From Acidiphilium iwatense (GTDB taxonomy: Bacteria > Pseudomonadota > Alphaproteobacteria > Acetobacterales > Acetobacteraceae), in contig NZ_JAKGBZ010000006.1 in assembly GCF_021556475.1 (NCBI RefSeq), forward strand, positions 1 to 64,000: a DNA stretch of 64,000 nucleotides, written 5' to 3'. Positions 21,319-30,588 of this stretch are shown here, piece after piece (position 1 is the first letter of the stretch; the number at the start of each line of letters is the position of its first letter). The translations under genes were made by a program, and so were the position numbers. Below the pieces are notes generated by a model. The model was not told the origin of the DNA. It did no database searches and worked only from the letters and a program-made list of their open reading frames with translations.

Positions 21319-22691
21319 GCGGCGATTTGCTCCTGGTTGAGGGTGGCCATCAGAGAATTGGGGTTGGCGGAGGCGATTGTCACGGGGTGGATCGTTCCGG
21401 GAACAAGACTGGCGGTGTTGACGATCACCGGCTGCAGATAGGGTGAGCGCCCGGCCATCTGGCCGGGATGGCGGCCAGGGCCGGTGAACAGAACATCGAA
21501 GCGCCGGCCGATCTGCGCCCGATTGAAATCGTGCTGCTGTTCGCGCAACACCGCTTGAAGTTCCTGCAAGCGGCTGTTTTTCAAAGATTTTGACACCTGA
21601 TCGGGCGATTCGGCGGCGGGCGTGCCGGGACGCGGCGAGTATTTGAAGCTATAGGCGAGGGCGAAACCCGTCTCGCGCACCAGGTGCATGGTGGCGGCGA
21701 AATCGGCGTCGGTTTCGCCGGGGAAGCCCACGATGAAATCGCTCGACAGCGCAATATCCGGCCGCGCCGCGCGCAGATCGGCCACGATGCGGCGGAATAG
21801 ATCCACGCCGTGTCGCCGGTTCATTGCCTGGAGGATGGCGTCGGAGCCCGACTGCACCGGCAGATGCAGGAACGGCATGAGTTTCGGATTGTCATGATGC
21901 GCGGCGATCAAGGCGGCATCCATATCGCGCGGGTGGGACGTGGTGTAGCGCAGCCGGGCGAGGCCGGGGATGTCGGCGAGTTCGGCGAGCAGGCGCGCTA
22001 GCGGCCATGTGCGCCCGTCGAGGCCGTCGCCGTGCCAGGCATTGACGTTCTGGCCGAGCAGGGCGATTTCGCGTGCCCCGCCGGCGACAAGGCGTTTTGC
22101 TTCGGCGAGGATGGCGGCGGCCGGACGGCTTTGCTCGGCACCGCGTGTATAGGGCACCACGCAGAAGGTGCAGAATTTGTCGCAGCCTTCCTGGATGGCG
22201 AGAAAAGCGATCGGGCCCTGCGAGGCCTGTTGCGCCGGCAGATGGTCGAATTTCTGTTCCGCTGGAAAATCGGTATCGACCACGGCGCGGCGCTTCGCCT
22301 CGACCTCGGCGATCAGTGCGGGCAGGCGATGATAGGCCTGCGAACCGACCACGACATCGACGTAGGGGGCGCGGGCGAGGATTTCCGCGCCTTCGGCCTG
22401 GGCGACGCAGCCGGCGACCGCGATCGTCATCGCTCCGCCGCGCGCGTCCTTGACCGCGCGCAGCCGGCCGAGTTCGGAAAACAGCTTTTCCGAGGCGCGC
22501 TCGCGGATATGGCAGGTGTTCAGGATCACCATGTCGGCGTCCGGCGTATCGACCGCGCGATAACCCAGCGGACGCAGCACGTCCGCCATGCGCGCGCTAT
22601 CATAGACGTTCATCTGACAGCCCCAGGTGACGATGTGCAGCGTGCGGAGGATCTGGGCAGTCGCGATCGGGGAGGTTTCGGTCATTCGCAT
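21315..22691 (-). CDS. miaB: tRNA-2-methylthio-N6-dimethylallyladenosine synthase
   Basis: This radical-SAM methylthiotransferase modifies A37 of tRNAs. The 458 residues show the N-terminal MTTase domain ([14 protein letters not shown]; second cysteines in [13 protein letters not shown] and [10 protein letters not shown]), the radical-SAM motif [16 protein letters not shown] (about 158) and a C-terminal TRAM domain. It is the first gene of the miaB-phoH-ybeY-corC operon. Alternative in-frame ATGs occur at 22691 and 22685, neither with a strong Shine-Dalgarno. Confidence 0.96.
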   Translation of the reverse strand: MRMTETSPIATAQILRTLHIVTWGCQMNVYDSARMADVLRPLGYRAVDTPDADMVILNTCHIRERASEKLFSELGRLRAVKDARGGAMTIAVAGCVAQAEGAEILARAPYVDVVVGSQAYHRLPALIAEVEAKRRAVVDTDFPAEQKFDHLPAQQASQGPIAFLAIQEGCDKFCTFCVVPYTRGAEQSRPAAAILAEAKRLVAGGAREIALLGQNVNAWHGDGLDGRTWPLARLLAELADIPGLARLRYTTSHPRDMDAALIAAHHDNPKLMPFLHLPVQSGSDAILQAMNRRHGVDLFRRIVADLRAARPDIALSSDFIVGFPGETDADFAATMHLVRETGFALAYSFKYSPRPGTPAAESPDQVSKSLKNSRLQELQAVLREQQHDFNRAQIGRRFDVLFTGPGRHPGQMAGRSPYLQPVIVNTASLVPGTIHPVTIASANPNSLMATLNQEQIAA

Positions 22692-22808
22692 TCATCCGGG
22701 CAGAGAGTTTGTCCGTGGATGTGCCGAGAAATCTGGCCGGTCAAGCGTTGGATGGATAATGCCACTCCCGAGTCCTTCGCGCCGATCATCGCGATCGTCG
22801 CCGTCTCC

Positions 22809-22845
22809 TGTCAAGAATTTTCCGAGCCTGCTTGACAGAAAATTC
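22809..22845. promoter_or_regulatory. Interleaved inverted repeats upstream of iclR (candidate operator)
   Basis: Two perfect inverted repeats interlock just before the IclR gene. TGTCAAG (22809-22815) pairs with CTTGACA (22831-22837), and GAATTTTC (22815-22822) pairs with GAAAATTC (22838-22845). The block is AT-rich against a GC-rich background, contains a consensus -35-like TTGACA at 22832-22837, and lies 21 bp before the iclR start. Position and symmetry suggest an autoregulatory IclR operator. Confidence 0.55.
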
Positions 22846-22865
22846 TAAATATTGAAAATAAATTC

Positions 22866-23642
22866 ATGGATGTAAAAACAGCAGCCAGAACGATCGACCT
22901 TTTCGAGGCATTTGCCGAGCATCGCCGCCCGCTGACGTTGACGGAGCTTGCCAGGGCATTGGCGATTCCGGCCTCCAGCTGCCTCGGACTGGTGCGCACC
23001 CTCGCGGGCCGAGGGTATTTGTACGAAATCCAGCGGCGCAATGGTTTCTATCCAACCGGACGCCTTTATGCCCGCGCGAGCATCATCGCCGCGCATGACC
23101 CGCTGCTCGAACGGGTGCGCCCGACGCTCGAAGCACTGCGCGACGCCACCGCCGAATCCGTCGTGTTCGGCAAAATGAAGGAAACGCGGATTCTTTATCT
23201 GGACTACGTGCCCTCGCCGCAGAGCGTGCGCTATATCGCGGAGGCCGGCGACATGCGTCCGCCGCACGCCAATTCGCTCGGCAAGGCGATTCTGGGCGCA
23301 ATGGACCGGGCGGACCGGCTTGCACTGCTGTCGAAAATCGATTGGCAGCGCTTCACATCGCGTACCGCGAAAGATCTGGCGGCGCTGGAGGCCGATCTCG
23401 ACGCCTCGCGCGAGCGCGGCTGGTACGCGAATTTGGGCGAAAGCATCGCCGATCTCGGGGCTATCGCCTCACCCGTCCGGGTCGGCGGAGAGTGGTTCGC
23501 CGTTTCGGTCGTCGGGCCGCTCAATCGGATCGAAGCGTCGATCGTGCGCCATGCGCTTCATCTGTGTGCTGCCCGCGATGCGCTGGATGCGGTGTTCGGC
23601 GCCGATGGAGCGATGACGCTTCCTTCAGGCCCGGAGACATAG
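22866..23642 (+). CDS. IclR family transcriptional regulator
   Basis: This 258-residue regulator has an N-terminal winged helix-turn-helix (about 5-60, LTLTELARALAIPASSCLGLVRTL) and a C-terminal IclR effector-binding domain (about 75-250), including ANSLGKAILGAM and the WYANLGESIADLGAIASPV segment typical of the family. It starts a three-gene plus-strand unit with an acyl-CoA dehydrogenase (3-nt gap) and an MFS carrier, which it probably controls together with itself through the inverted repeats at 22809-22845. The inducer is unknown; aromatic or short-chain acids are common for the family. Confidence 0.9.
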   Translation: MDVKTAARTIDLFEAFAEHRRPLTLTELARALAIPASSCLGLVRTLAGRGYLYEIQRRNGFYPTGRLYARASIIAAHDPLLERVRPTLEALRDATAESVVFGKMKETRILYLDYVPSPQSVRYIAEAGDMRPPHANSLGKAILGAMDRADRLALLSKIDWQRFTSRTAKDLAALEADLDASRERGWYANLGESIADLGAIASPVRVGGEWFAVSVVGPLNRIEASIVRHALHLCAARDALDAVFGADGAMTLPSGPET

Positions 23643-23645
23643 ATC

Positions 23646-24812
23646 ATGGATTTTGCCCTGACACCGGAACAGGAGGCGGTCCGCGACGCCGTTGCGCGCA
23701 TCTGCGCTCGATTCAGTGACGATTACTGGCTGGAGCGCGACCGCGATGGCCGGTTTCCCGCCGAACTGCACGGAGCACTCGCCCAGGATGGCTGGCTCGG
23801 CATCTGCATGCCGGTGGCGCATGGCGGCGCCGGGCTCGGGATCACCGAGGCCGCCATCATGATGCAAGCGATCTCCCAATCCGGCGGGGGCATGACCGCC
23901 GCGTCTTCGGTGCACATGAATATCTTCGGGCTCAATCCCGTTGTGGTGTTCGGCACCGAAGAGCAGAAGCGCCGGATGCTGCCGCCGCTCATCGCCGGCA
24001 GGGAGCGCGCCTGCTTTGCCGTGACCGAGCCGAATACCGGCCTCGATACGACGCAGCTCAAGACACGTGCCGATCGCCGGGGCGACCGCTATGTCGTCAA
24101 TGGCCAGAAAGTTTGGATTTCCACAGCACAGGTCGCCGAAAAGGCGCTGATCCTGGCGCGGACCACGCCGCTGGAGGAGGTGCGCCGCCGGACCGACGGC
24201 TTGAGCCTGTTCTACACCACGCTCGATCGCAAACGGGTCACGGTGCGCGAGATCGAGAAAATGGGCCGCAAGGCGGTCGATTCCAACGAGGTGTTTTTCG
24301 ACGGATTGGAAGTCCCGGTCGAGGACCGGATCGGCGAAGAGGGCAAGGGTTTCGAGTATATCCTGCACGGCCTCAACCCGGAGCGCATTCTGATCGCGGC
24401 CGAGGCGGTGGGGCTGGGTTTCGTCGCGCTGGAACGCGCGTCGCAATACGCGAAAGAGCGCGTGGTGTTCGGCCGGGCGATCGGCAGGAATCAGGCGATT
24501 CAGCATCCGCTCGCCGAATGCTGGATGGAGCTCGAAGCCGCCCGGCTGATGATTTTCAACGCGGCGTGGCGTTACGACAAAGGCCTGTCCTGCGGGGCGC
24601 AGGCCAACGCGGCAAAATATCTGGCGGCGGAGGCCGGATTCAAGGCGTGCCAGCAGGCGGTCATGACCCATGGCGGCTTTGGTTATGCCAAGGAGTACCA
24701 CGTGGAGCGCTATCTCCGCGAGGCGATGATCCCCCGGATCGCGCCGGTCAGCCCGCAGCTGATTCTCTGCTTCATCGCCGAAAAGGTGCTGGGCCTGCCG
24801 AAATCCTATTGA
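23646..24812 (+). CDS. Acyl-CoA dehydrogenase
   Basis: This 388-residue FAD-dependent acyl-CoA dehydrogenase oxidises an acyl-CoA to the 2-enoyl-CoA. Family features are FALTPEQEAVRDAVARI at the N-terminus, CFAVTEPNTGLDTTQL in the middle beta domain, VNGQKVWISTAQVA, and the C-terminal helical part with HGGFGYAKEYHVERYLREAMI. The gene is 3 nt after iclR and 62 nt before an MFS gene. No CoA ligase, thiolase or ETF gene is adjacent, so the pathway (branched-chain, aromatic side-chain or fatty acid) is not defined. Confidence 0.9.
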   Translation: MDFALTPEQEAVRDAVARICARFSDDYWLERDRDGRFPAELHGALAQDGWLGICMPVAHGGAGLGITEAAIMMQAISQSGGGMTAASSVHMNIFGLNPVVVFGTEEQKRRMLPPLIAGRERACFAVTEPNTGLDTTQLKTRADRRGDRYVVNGQKVWISTAQVAEKALILARTTPLEEVRRRTDGLSLFYTTLDRKRVTVREIEKMGRKAVDSNEVFFDGLEVPVEDRIGEEGKGFEYILHGLNPERILIAAEAVGLGFVALERASQYAKERVVFGRAIGRNQAIQHPLAECWMELEAARLMIFNAAWRYDKGLSCGAQANAAKYLAAEAGFKACQQAVMTHGGFGYAKEYHVERYLREAMIPRIAPVSPQLILCFIAEKVLGLPKSY

Positions 24813-24874
24813 CGGATGCTGCCACGATACCGGTCAGACCGAAACGGCAATGTCAGATAATGACGAGGAACTCC

Positions 24875-26254
24875 ATGAAATCGAATAGCTATGATGCGGA
24901 TGCTGAGCGGGAGCTGATCGCCCGTCTCGACCGGCTGCCTTTATGGCCCCATTCCAAGCTGGTTCTCTGGGTTGTTGGAATAGGTTACCTTATCGCGTTT
25001 TTCGACATAACCAACGTCGCGTTCGGCTTGCCGGTGTTCAGCAAGGTTCTGCACTTCACCGCCGGACAGCAGGCTATTCCGATCACAGCGAGTCTTATCG
25101 GTTACATTGCCGGTTCCTGGCTGAACAGCAATTTCGCCGACATGATCGGCCGGAAAGGCGGAATCATGACGGCGACGCTGCTGTTCACCGTCGGGTGCAT
25201 CGGAACGGCTTTCGCGGTCGGTATCGTTTCGATGGTCGTGGGGCGGTTCATCACCGGCATGGGTATCGGCGCCGAAATCGCCGTTATTTCCGCTTACATC
25301 GGTGAAATGGCTCCGGCATCGGTGCGGGGCCGATACACGGGTCTTGCGAGCATGTTCGCGATGATCGGCCTGGGGATCGTTCCCGTGATTGCCCTGATGC
25401 TGGTGCCGAATTTTCCGTGGGGCTGGCGAGCCATGTTCTTGCTCGGCGCGCTTGGCGGCCTCACGCTCTTCGCGTTTCCCTGGATTCCCGAATCGCCGCG
25501 CTGGTTGCTGAGCAAGCGCCGGCTGGCGGAAGCCGCGGCAATCATCGATGCGGCCGAAGCCAGGGCCAAGGCGCGCATCGGCGATCAATTGCCTCCGCCC
25601 ATCGAAGTGGCGGCCGAAGTGCATATGCTGGGCTTCCCGACCACGGCACTGTTCCGCGCGCCGTTCGTCGGTCGCGTGGTATTGCTGTTTCTGCTCTGGT
25701 TCATCTGGTACCTCGGCACTTATGCGTGGCTGGGGCTGGGGCCGACATTTTTCGTCGCCCGCGGCTATACGCTCGCCCACAGCATCGCATTCATGCTGAC
25801 CAGTTCCATCGGCTATCCGCTGGGGTCGCTTCTTGCCACCGCCCTGGGTGATGCCTTCGAGCGCAAATATAGCATTCTCATTGGTATGCTGGTCTGGACC
25901 GCCGGTTTCGTGGTGATCGGCGTCACCGGCAGTTCGACGGTCATTTATGTCTCGGTGTTCCTGCTATCTGTGTCGAATGGCTTCTTCGTGCCATTGATGT
26001 ATGCGCTGACGGCGGAGAGTTTTCCGACACGAGCACGGGCGACCGGCGTTTCGCTGACCGATGGAGCCGGACATCTGGGCGGTGCGATCGGCCCGATCAT
26101 GGCGATTGCCATCTATTCGTGGGGCGGCAGTTCGGTGGGTTTCCTGGCGGTGTTTCTGTTCATGGCATTGACGGGCCTGGTCACGGCCATGATCCTGCCA
26201 TTCACGATCAATGCCACCCGAAAATCGCTGGAAGTCGTAAGCGGGGAGCGGTGA
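24875..26254 (+). CDS. MFS transporter, sugar/acid-porter type
   Basis: This 459-residue, 12-segment carrier has a short N-terminal cytoplasmic leader (SYDADAERELIARLDRLP) and the MFS signature DMIGRKGG between helices 2 and 3. ESPRWLLSKRRLAEA lies after helix 6, the sugar-porter/NiaP-like pattern, and ESFPTRARATGVSL in the C-half. The start at 24875 is preferred because GAGGAA is at 24865-24870; an ATG at 24860 would overlap this site. Co-orientation with iclR and the dehydrogenase suggests uptake of the substrate that the dehydrogenase degrades. It is convergent with ade. Confidence 0.85.
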   Translation: MKSNSYDADAERELIARLDRLPLWPHSKLVLWVVGIGYLIAFFDITNVAFGLPVFSKVLHFTAGQQAIPITASLIGYIAGSWLNSNFADMIGRKGGIMTATLLFTVGCIGTAFAVGIVSMVVGRFITGMGIGAEIAVISAYIGEMAPASVRGRYTGLASMFAMIGLGIVPVIALMLVPNFPWGWRAMFLLGALGGLTLFAFPWIPESPRWLLSKRRLAEAAAIIDAAEARAKARIGDQLPPPIEVAAEVHMLGFPTTALFRAPFVGRVVLLFLLWFIWYLGTYAWLGLGPTFFVARGYTLAHSIAFMLTSSIGYPLGSLLATALGDAFERKYSILIGMLVWTAGFVVIGVTGSSTVIYVSVFLLSVSNGFFVPLMYALTAESFPTRARATGVSLTDGAGHLGGAIGPIMAIAIYSWGGSSVGFLAVFLFMALTGLVTAMILPFTINATRKSLEVVSGER

Positions 26255-26285
26255 TGGTGCGGATCGAAGCCGCGGCCGCGCAGCA

Positions 26286-27986
26286 CTAACCGGGAATAAG
26301 TTCGAACCGATCGACATCGACCAGCCCGCGATCGGTGATTTTCAGGTGCGGAATCACCGGCAAAGGCAGAAAGGCCAGTTGCAGGAACGGTTCGGGCAAG
26401 CGCGAGCCCATGTCGCGGACGATCCGCTGCAAGACGAGGAGCTGGGCGCGAACGGTTGAAAACGGTTCGAGACTGATCAGTCCTGCCATCGGCAGCGCGA
26501 GCGATCCGAGAATGGCGCCGCTTTGCACCGCGACGAAACCGCCGTCGAGGGCGATCAGATGATTGACGGCAAGTGCCATGTCGGAATCGTTCGAGCCCAC
26601 GACGCAGATATTGTGGCTGTCGTGCCCGACCGAGGCGGCGAGCGCTCCATCGGCGATGCCGAATCCCTTGACGAAGCCGCGCCCGATATTGCCGTTGACG
26701 CCGTGCCGCTCGAGTACCGCGACTTTCAAAACGTCACGCGCCGGGTCGGGGTGGCGCAACCCGTCCTTCCAGGGCAGATCCATCGTTAGAAATTCAGTCA
26801 CGATCTTGCCTTGGAGGATGCCGATCACCGGCCCGGTCGGCCCGCCGGCTGGGGCACGCAAATCCTCCGGGCGGATCGGGGCGCGGCGCACGCTGTCCAG
26901 CCCGATCGGCGACGGCGCGGTGCGATTTTTGAACAGATTGGGCTCGACCGGCATACCGCGCGCGATGACCCGCGCGACGGCGCAGTCGTGAAGATCGTCA
27001 AGCAGGATGATGTCCGCGCGCTGACCCGGCGCCAGCAAGCCGCGATCGGTCAGGCCGAATCCGCGCGCCGCTGAGAACGACGCGGCGCGGTAGGCGTGCA
27101 GCGGCGCCACGCCCAGGGCGATCGCGCGGCGGATCAGGTGGTCGATATGGCCTTCCTCGGCAATGTCGAGCGGATTGCGGTCATCGGTACAGAAGCTGCA
27201 CAGAATCGAGGTTTCCGTCGTCAGGGCCGGAGCGAGTGCCGCGAGGTCTTTGCAGACGGTACCTTCGCGGATCAGCAGATGCATGCCCTTTTCGAGTTTT
27301 TCACGAGCTTCGTTCAGGCTCGTGGTTTCGTGACAGTTGCGAACCCGGCAGGCGAGATAGGCGTCGAGCGCGCGTCCGCCAAGCATCGGGGCGTGACCGT
27401 CGATATGACCATCCTGGAACAGGGCGAGCTTGTCGATGACCACCGGGTCTTTGGCGAGCAGGCCGGGAAAGTTCATCATTTCGGCAAGCCCGACGACCTG
27501 CCGTGCCGACCGGTATGGGGCAAGGGATGCGGCATCCATTCGGGCGCCGGCGGTCTCGAGATGGGTCGCCGGCACGCAGGAGGAGAGCTGCACGCGCAGA
27601 TCCATGACCATCCGCCCGGCACAGGCGAGCATATAGTCGAGGCCGGCGGTGCCGAGGACATTACAGATTTCGTGCGGATCGGAAATCGCGGTTGTGGTGC
27701 CGCGCGGCAGCACGCACGCCTCGAATTCCAGCGGCGTGACCAGGGAGGATTCGCAATGGACATGGGTATCGATGAAGCCGGGAACCGCAATGCGCCCCTC
27801 GCCATCGACCCTGTTTGCTGCCTGATAATCGCTGCCGATGCCGACGATCCGGTCGCCACAAATGGCGATATCGACCGGCTTCAATGTGCCGGTGACCAGG
27901 TTGAACAGGCGCACATTGCCGATCACGAGGTCGGCCGGCATCCGCCCGAGGGCCTGATCGATGCAGTTTTCGAGAAAGCGTCGCAT
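26286..27986 (-). CDS. ade: Adenine deaminase
   Basis: This amidohydrolase converts adenine to hypoxanthine and ammonia. The 566-residue protein has the Ade signature GFIDTHVHCESSLVTP (near residue 60) with the metal histidines, GTTTAISDPHEICNV, and a C-terminal Ade domain with GHDSHNICVVGSND and GGFVAVQSGAI. The start was set at 27986 (MRRFLENCIDQAL) because upstream in-frame residues do not match the family. It lies 77 bp downstream of amn on the same strand, which supplies adenine, so the two are probably co-expressed. Confidence 0.92.
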   Translation of the reverse strand: MRRFLENCIDQALGRMPADLVIGNVRLFNLVTGTLKPVDIAICGDRIVGIGSDYQAANRVDGEGRIAVPGFIDTHVHCESSLVTPLEFEACVLPRGTTTAISDPHEICNVLGTAGLDYMLACAGRMVMDLRVQLSSCVPATHLETAGARMDAASLAPYRSARQVVGLAEMMNFPGLLAKDPVVIDKLALFQDGHIDGHAPMLGGRALDAYLACRVRNCHETTSLNEAREKLEKGMHLLIREGTVCKDLAALAPALTTETSILCSFCTDDRNPLDIAEEGHIDHLIRRAIALGVAPLHAYRAASFSAARGFGLTDRGLLAPGQRADIILLDDLHDCAVARVIARGMPVEPNLFKNRTAPSPIGLDSVRRAPIRPEDLRAPAGGPTGPVIGILQGKIVTEFLTMDLPWKDGLRHPDPARDVLKVAVLERHGVNGNIGRGFVKGFGIADGALAASVGHDSHNICVVGSNDSDMALAVNHLIALDGGFVAVQSGAILGSLALPMAGLISLEPFSTVRAQLLVLQRIVRDMGSRLPEPFLQLAFLPLPVIPHLKITDRGLVDVDRFELIPG

Positions 27987-28063
27987 GATCCATGATCGGG
28001 TCATGGATGGGCGTTGTCAAACACCCGTTGCGCAGGCGATTCCATAGCTACCGGAAAGCGGGG

Positions 28064-29527
28064 CTACCGAAAGCCGGGTTCGACGAAGCCGCGCAGCTTG
28101 CGCGAGTGCAGGCGCTCGACGCCCTGCTCGCGCAGGATGTTCATTGTCTCGATTCCGATCATGATATGCTGATCGATGCTGGTGCGGTAGAACGTATTCG
28201 CCATGCCGCGCAGCTTGAGTTGGCCGTGCAGCGGCCGGTCCGACACGCAGAGCAGGGTGCCGTAGGGCACGCGGAAGCGAAACCCGTTCGCGGCGACCGT
28301 GGCCGATTCCATGTCGACCGCGATTGCGCGGCTCTTGTTGAACGCACTGAAATAGTCGCCGAGCTGGATTTCCCAGTTCCGGTTGTCGGTGGTCGCGACC
28401 GTGCCGGTTCTGAGCCTGGTTTTCAGTTCGTGATCGCGCAGGCCGGTGATCCGCGTGGTTGCATCCGCGAGGGCGACCTGGACTTCCGCGATCGCGGGGA
28501 CCGGAACCCAGAGCGGCAATTCATCGTCGAGGACGTGATCGGCGCGGACATACCCATGGGCGAGCACGTAATCGCCCAGAACCTGGCCGCGCCGAAGCCC
28601 GGCGCAATGCCCCACCATGAGCCAGCAATGCGGCCGGAGTACCGCGACGTGATCGGTGATCGTTTTCGCGTTGCTTGGGCCGATGCCGATATTCACTAAC
28701 GAAATGCCGGTGCCATCCGGCCGTTTCAGGTGATAGGCCGGCATTTGCGGCAGGTTCCGGCCGAACAGGGATGCCGCGTCATCATCCATTCCCGGCTCGA
28801 CCGCGATATCGCCGGGCCCGACCAGTTGGGTAAACCTGTCGCCAGCGGCCAGTTCGCGCAACCCGTAGTCAATGAAAGCGTCGGCATAGCGCTGATAATT
28901 GGTGAACAGAACGAAGGACTGAAAATGTTCCGCGGCCGTGCCCGTGTAATGGTGCAGGCGTGCGACCGAGAAATCCACCCGTTCAGCGGTGAACAGCGCG
29001 AGCGGATTGGGCGTTCCGGCCAGAGGGCGAACCGCGCTGTTGGCGATCGCGTCGTTGATCGTCCAGAGATCGGGAACGGTCACGCGGTCGAGCAGCGACT
29101 CGAAATCGAAATCCGCCGAGGCACCCGATGCATCCTGGACGGCGAAGGCGAACGGGATTGCCGTGGTACTCGGGCCGACATGAACGTCACAGCCATGGTG
29201 ACGCATCAGATGGCCGATCTGCTCTTCGTAATAGGCGCCGAACAGATCGGGACGGGTGACGGTCGTGCCGTAAACACCCGGTTCGAGAAACACGCCGTGG
29301 GAGAGGCGCGCATCCACGTTCAACTGGTCTGGGGTGACCGCGAAGGCGACATAGGGATACGGCGCCTCGACCTTGCCGTTACGGCTGGGTTCATTGATCC
29401 GCCGCTCGAACTGCCGCGTGATCGTCGCCAGGCTGCGATCGTAGATCGAGCGAATTTCGGCCACCGCATCCACCGCATTGGAAAACGTCGTCAGTTGGCC
29501 GGCGCCTTCCACGATGAGGCCGCTCAT
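28064..29527 (-). CDS. amn: AMP nucleosidase
   Basis: This enzyme splits AMP into adenine and ribose 5-phosphate. At 487 residues it has the long AMP nucleosidase form: an N-terminal family-specific domain (about 1-190) and a C-terminal nucleoside-phosphorylase-like domain with IGPSNAKTITDHVAVLRP, MVGHCAGLRRGQ, LGDYVLAHGYVR and AVDMESATVAANGFRF. Together with the downstream ade gene it forms a route from AMP to hypoxanthine that bypasses adenosine. It begins with ATG at 29527. Confidence 0.93.
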   Translation of the reverse strand: MSGLIVEGAGQLTTFSNAVDAVAEIRSIYDRSLATITRQFERRINEPSRNGKVEAPYPYVAFAVTPDQLNVDARLSHGVFLEPGVYGTTVTRPDLFGAYYEEQIGHLMRHHGCDVHVGPSTTAIPFAFAVQDASGASADFDFESLLDRVTVPDLWTINDAIANSAVRPLAGTPNPLALFTAERVDFSVARLHHYTGTAAEHFQSFVLFTNYQRYADAFIDYGLRELAAGDRFTQLVGPGDIAVEPGMDDDAASLFGRNLPQMPAYHLKRPDGTGISLVNIGIGPSNAKTITDHVAVLRPHCWLMVGHCAGLRRGQVLGDYVLAHGYVRADHVLDDELPLWVPVPAIAEVQVALADATTRITGLRDHELKTRLRTGTVATTDNRNWEIQLGDYFSAFNKSRAIAVDMESATVAANGFRFRVPYGTLLCVSDRPLHGQLKLRGMANTFYRTSIDQHIMIGIETMNILREQGVERLHSRKLRGFVEPGFR

Positions 29528-29673
29528 GCGCGATGCGTCCTTGACTGCGTGGCGGGTTCGAAAAAATATGGGCCGGGAATAGTCGTTGTCATGTCCTATC
29601 CGGTGTGTTGCACCTTATTTTGAGCGTCGACCCCGGTTCGTTCAAGATGTTTATCAAGATCGAAGCGGGGGTA

Positions 29674-30543
29674 TCAGGCGCCAATTTTCAGGCTTTTGAC
29701 CGAATCTTCCAGTTCCTGAAAACTGGGCATGTGCATGTTCGGCACCATTTTTCGGCCGATTTCGACGCTGACCTGCGGGGCGTTGCCGTGGAGATGGGCG
29801 ACCAGGACGGCCCGGATGACCTCGAAATATTTGGAATCCTCCTCGACCACGCCACGCAACCGCACGGCACAAGGTCCGACGATGCCATAGGCCAGCAGCA
29901 CGCCGAGAAAAGTGCCGGTCAGCGCTTCGCCGATCATTTCGCCGAGAATGGCGGGAGGTTGACTGATATGAGCCATGGTTTTGATGACGCCGAGCACGGC
30001 GGCAACGATGCCGAGAGCGGGCAGTCCATCGGCCATGACCTGAAGATTATGCGCGCCGTGCAGTTCTTCGGTCAGGGTTTTTCGCAATTCGCGCGCCATC
30101 ACATCCTCGATCTGGTGCGGATCGTCGGCGTTCATGCCGACCATGCGCAGATAGTCGCAAATGATCGCCGTGGCGTGGCGGTTTTTCAGGATCGCCGGAA
30201 AATGCTGAAATACCGGGCTTTCTTCCGGTCGTTCGATATGCGCTTCGAGCGCCATCGCTCCCTTGGTGGTCGCCAGACGCACCAGATAGAACAACAGACA
30301 GAGCAGGTTCGTGTAGTCGGCTTTTTGAAATAAGCCGCCTTTGAGGACTTTCTTGAAATCGCCGAGCGTATGCTTGATGTGATGGATGGAATTGCCGGCG
30401 ACGAGCGTGCCGAAGGCAGCCCCGCCGATGGTGATGAATTCCAGGGGCAATGCCTTCATGAGCGGGCCGATCGCCCCGCCGCTCGCGACGAACACGCCGA
30501 ACACGCACACCAGAAGGAATGCCAAACCTCCGAGGGTCAGCAT
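29674..30543 (-). CDS. motA: Flagellar motor stator protein MotA
   Basis: This 289-residue inner-membrane proton-channel subunit of the flagellar stator has four hydrophobic segments: 1-22, 32-52, about 168-190 and about 200-220. The large cytoplasmic loop between segments 2 and 3 holds KGGLFQKADY and the ALEAHIERPEESPVF patch. The GLPALGIVAAVLGVIKTM and GEALTGTFLGVLLAYG segments are the MotA TM3/TM4 signatures. It lies 45 nt downstream of motB, the reverse of the common motA-motB order. No other flagellar gene is nearby. Confidence 0.93.
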   Translation of the reverse strand: MLTLGGLAFLLVCVFGVFVASGGAIGPLMKALPLEFITIGGAAFGTLVAGNSIHHIKHTLGDFKKVLKGGLFQKADYTNLLCLLFYLVRLATTKGAMALEAHIERPEESPVFQHFPAILKNRHATAIICDYLRMVGMNADDPHQIEDVMARELRKTLTEELHGAHNLQVMADGLPALGIVAAVLGVIKTMAHISQPPAILGEMIGEALTGTFLGVLLAYGIVGPCAVRLRGVVEEDSKYFEVIRAVLVAHLHGNAPQVSVEIGRKMVPNMHMPSFQELEDSVKSLKIGA

Positions 30544-30588
30544 AGATGAAGCATCACGCGGAAATATCGGCTGCGGCGGGTCACGGCG

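Noticed and set aside
24113-24874. Upstream extension of the MFS frame through the acyl-CoA dehydrogenase gene
   Set aside because: The extended part is Gly/Arg-rich and overlaps a real gene; a Shine-Dalgarno at 24865-24870 supports the start at 24875.
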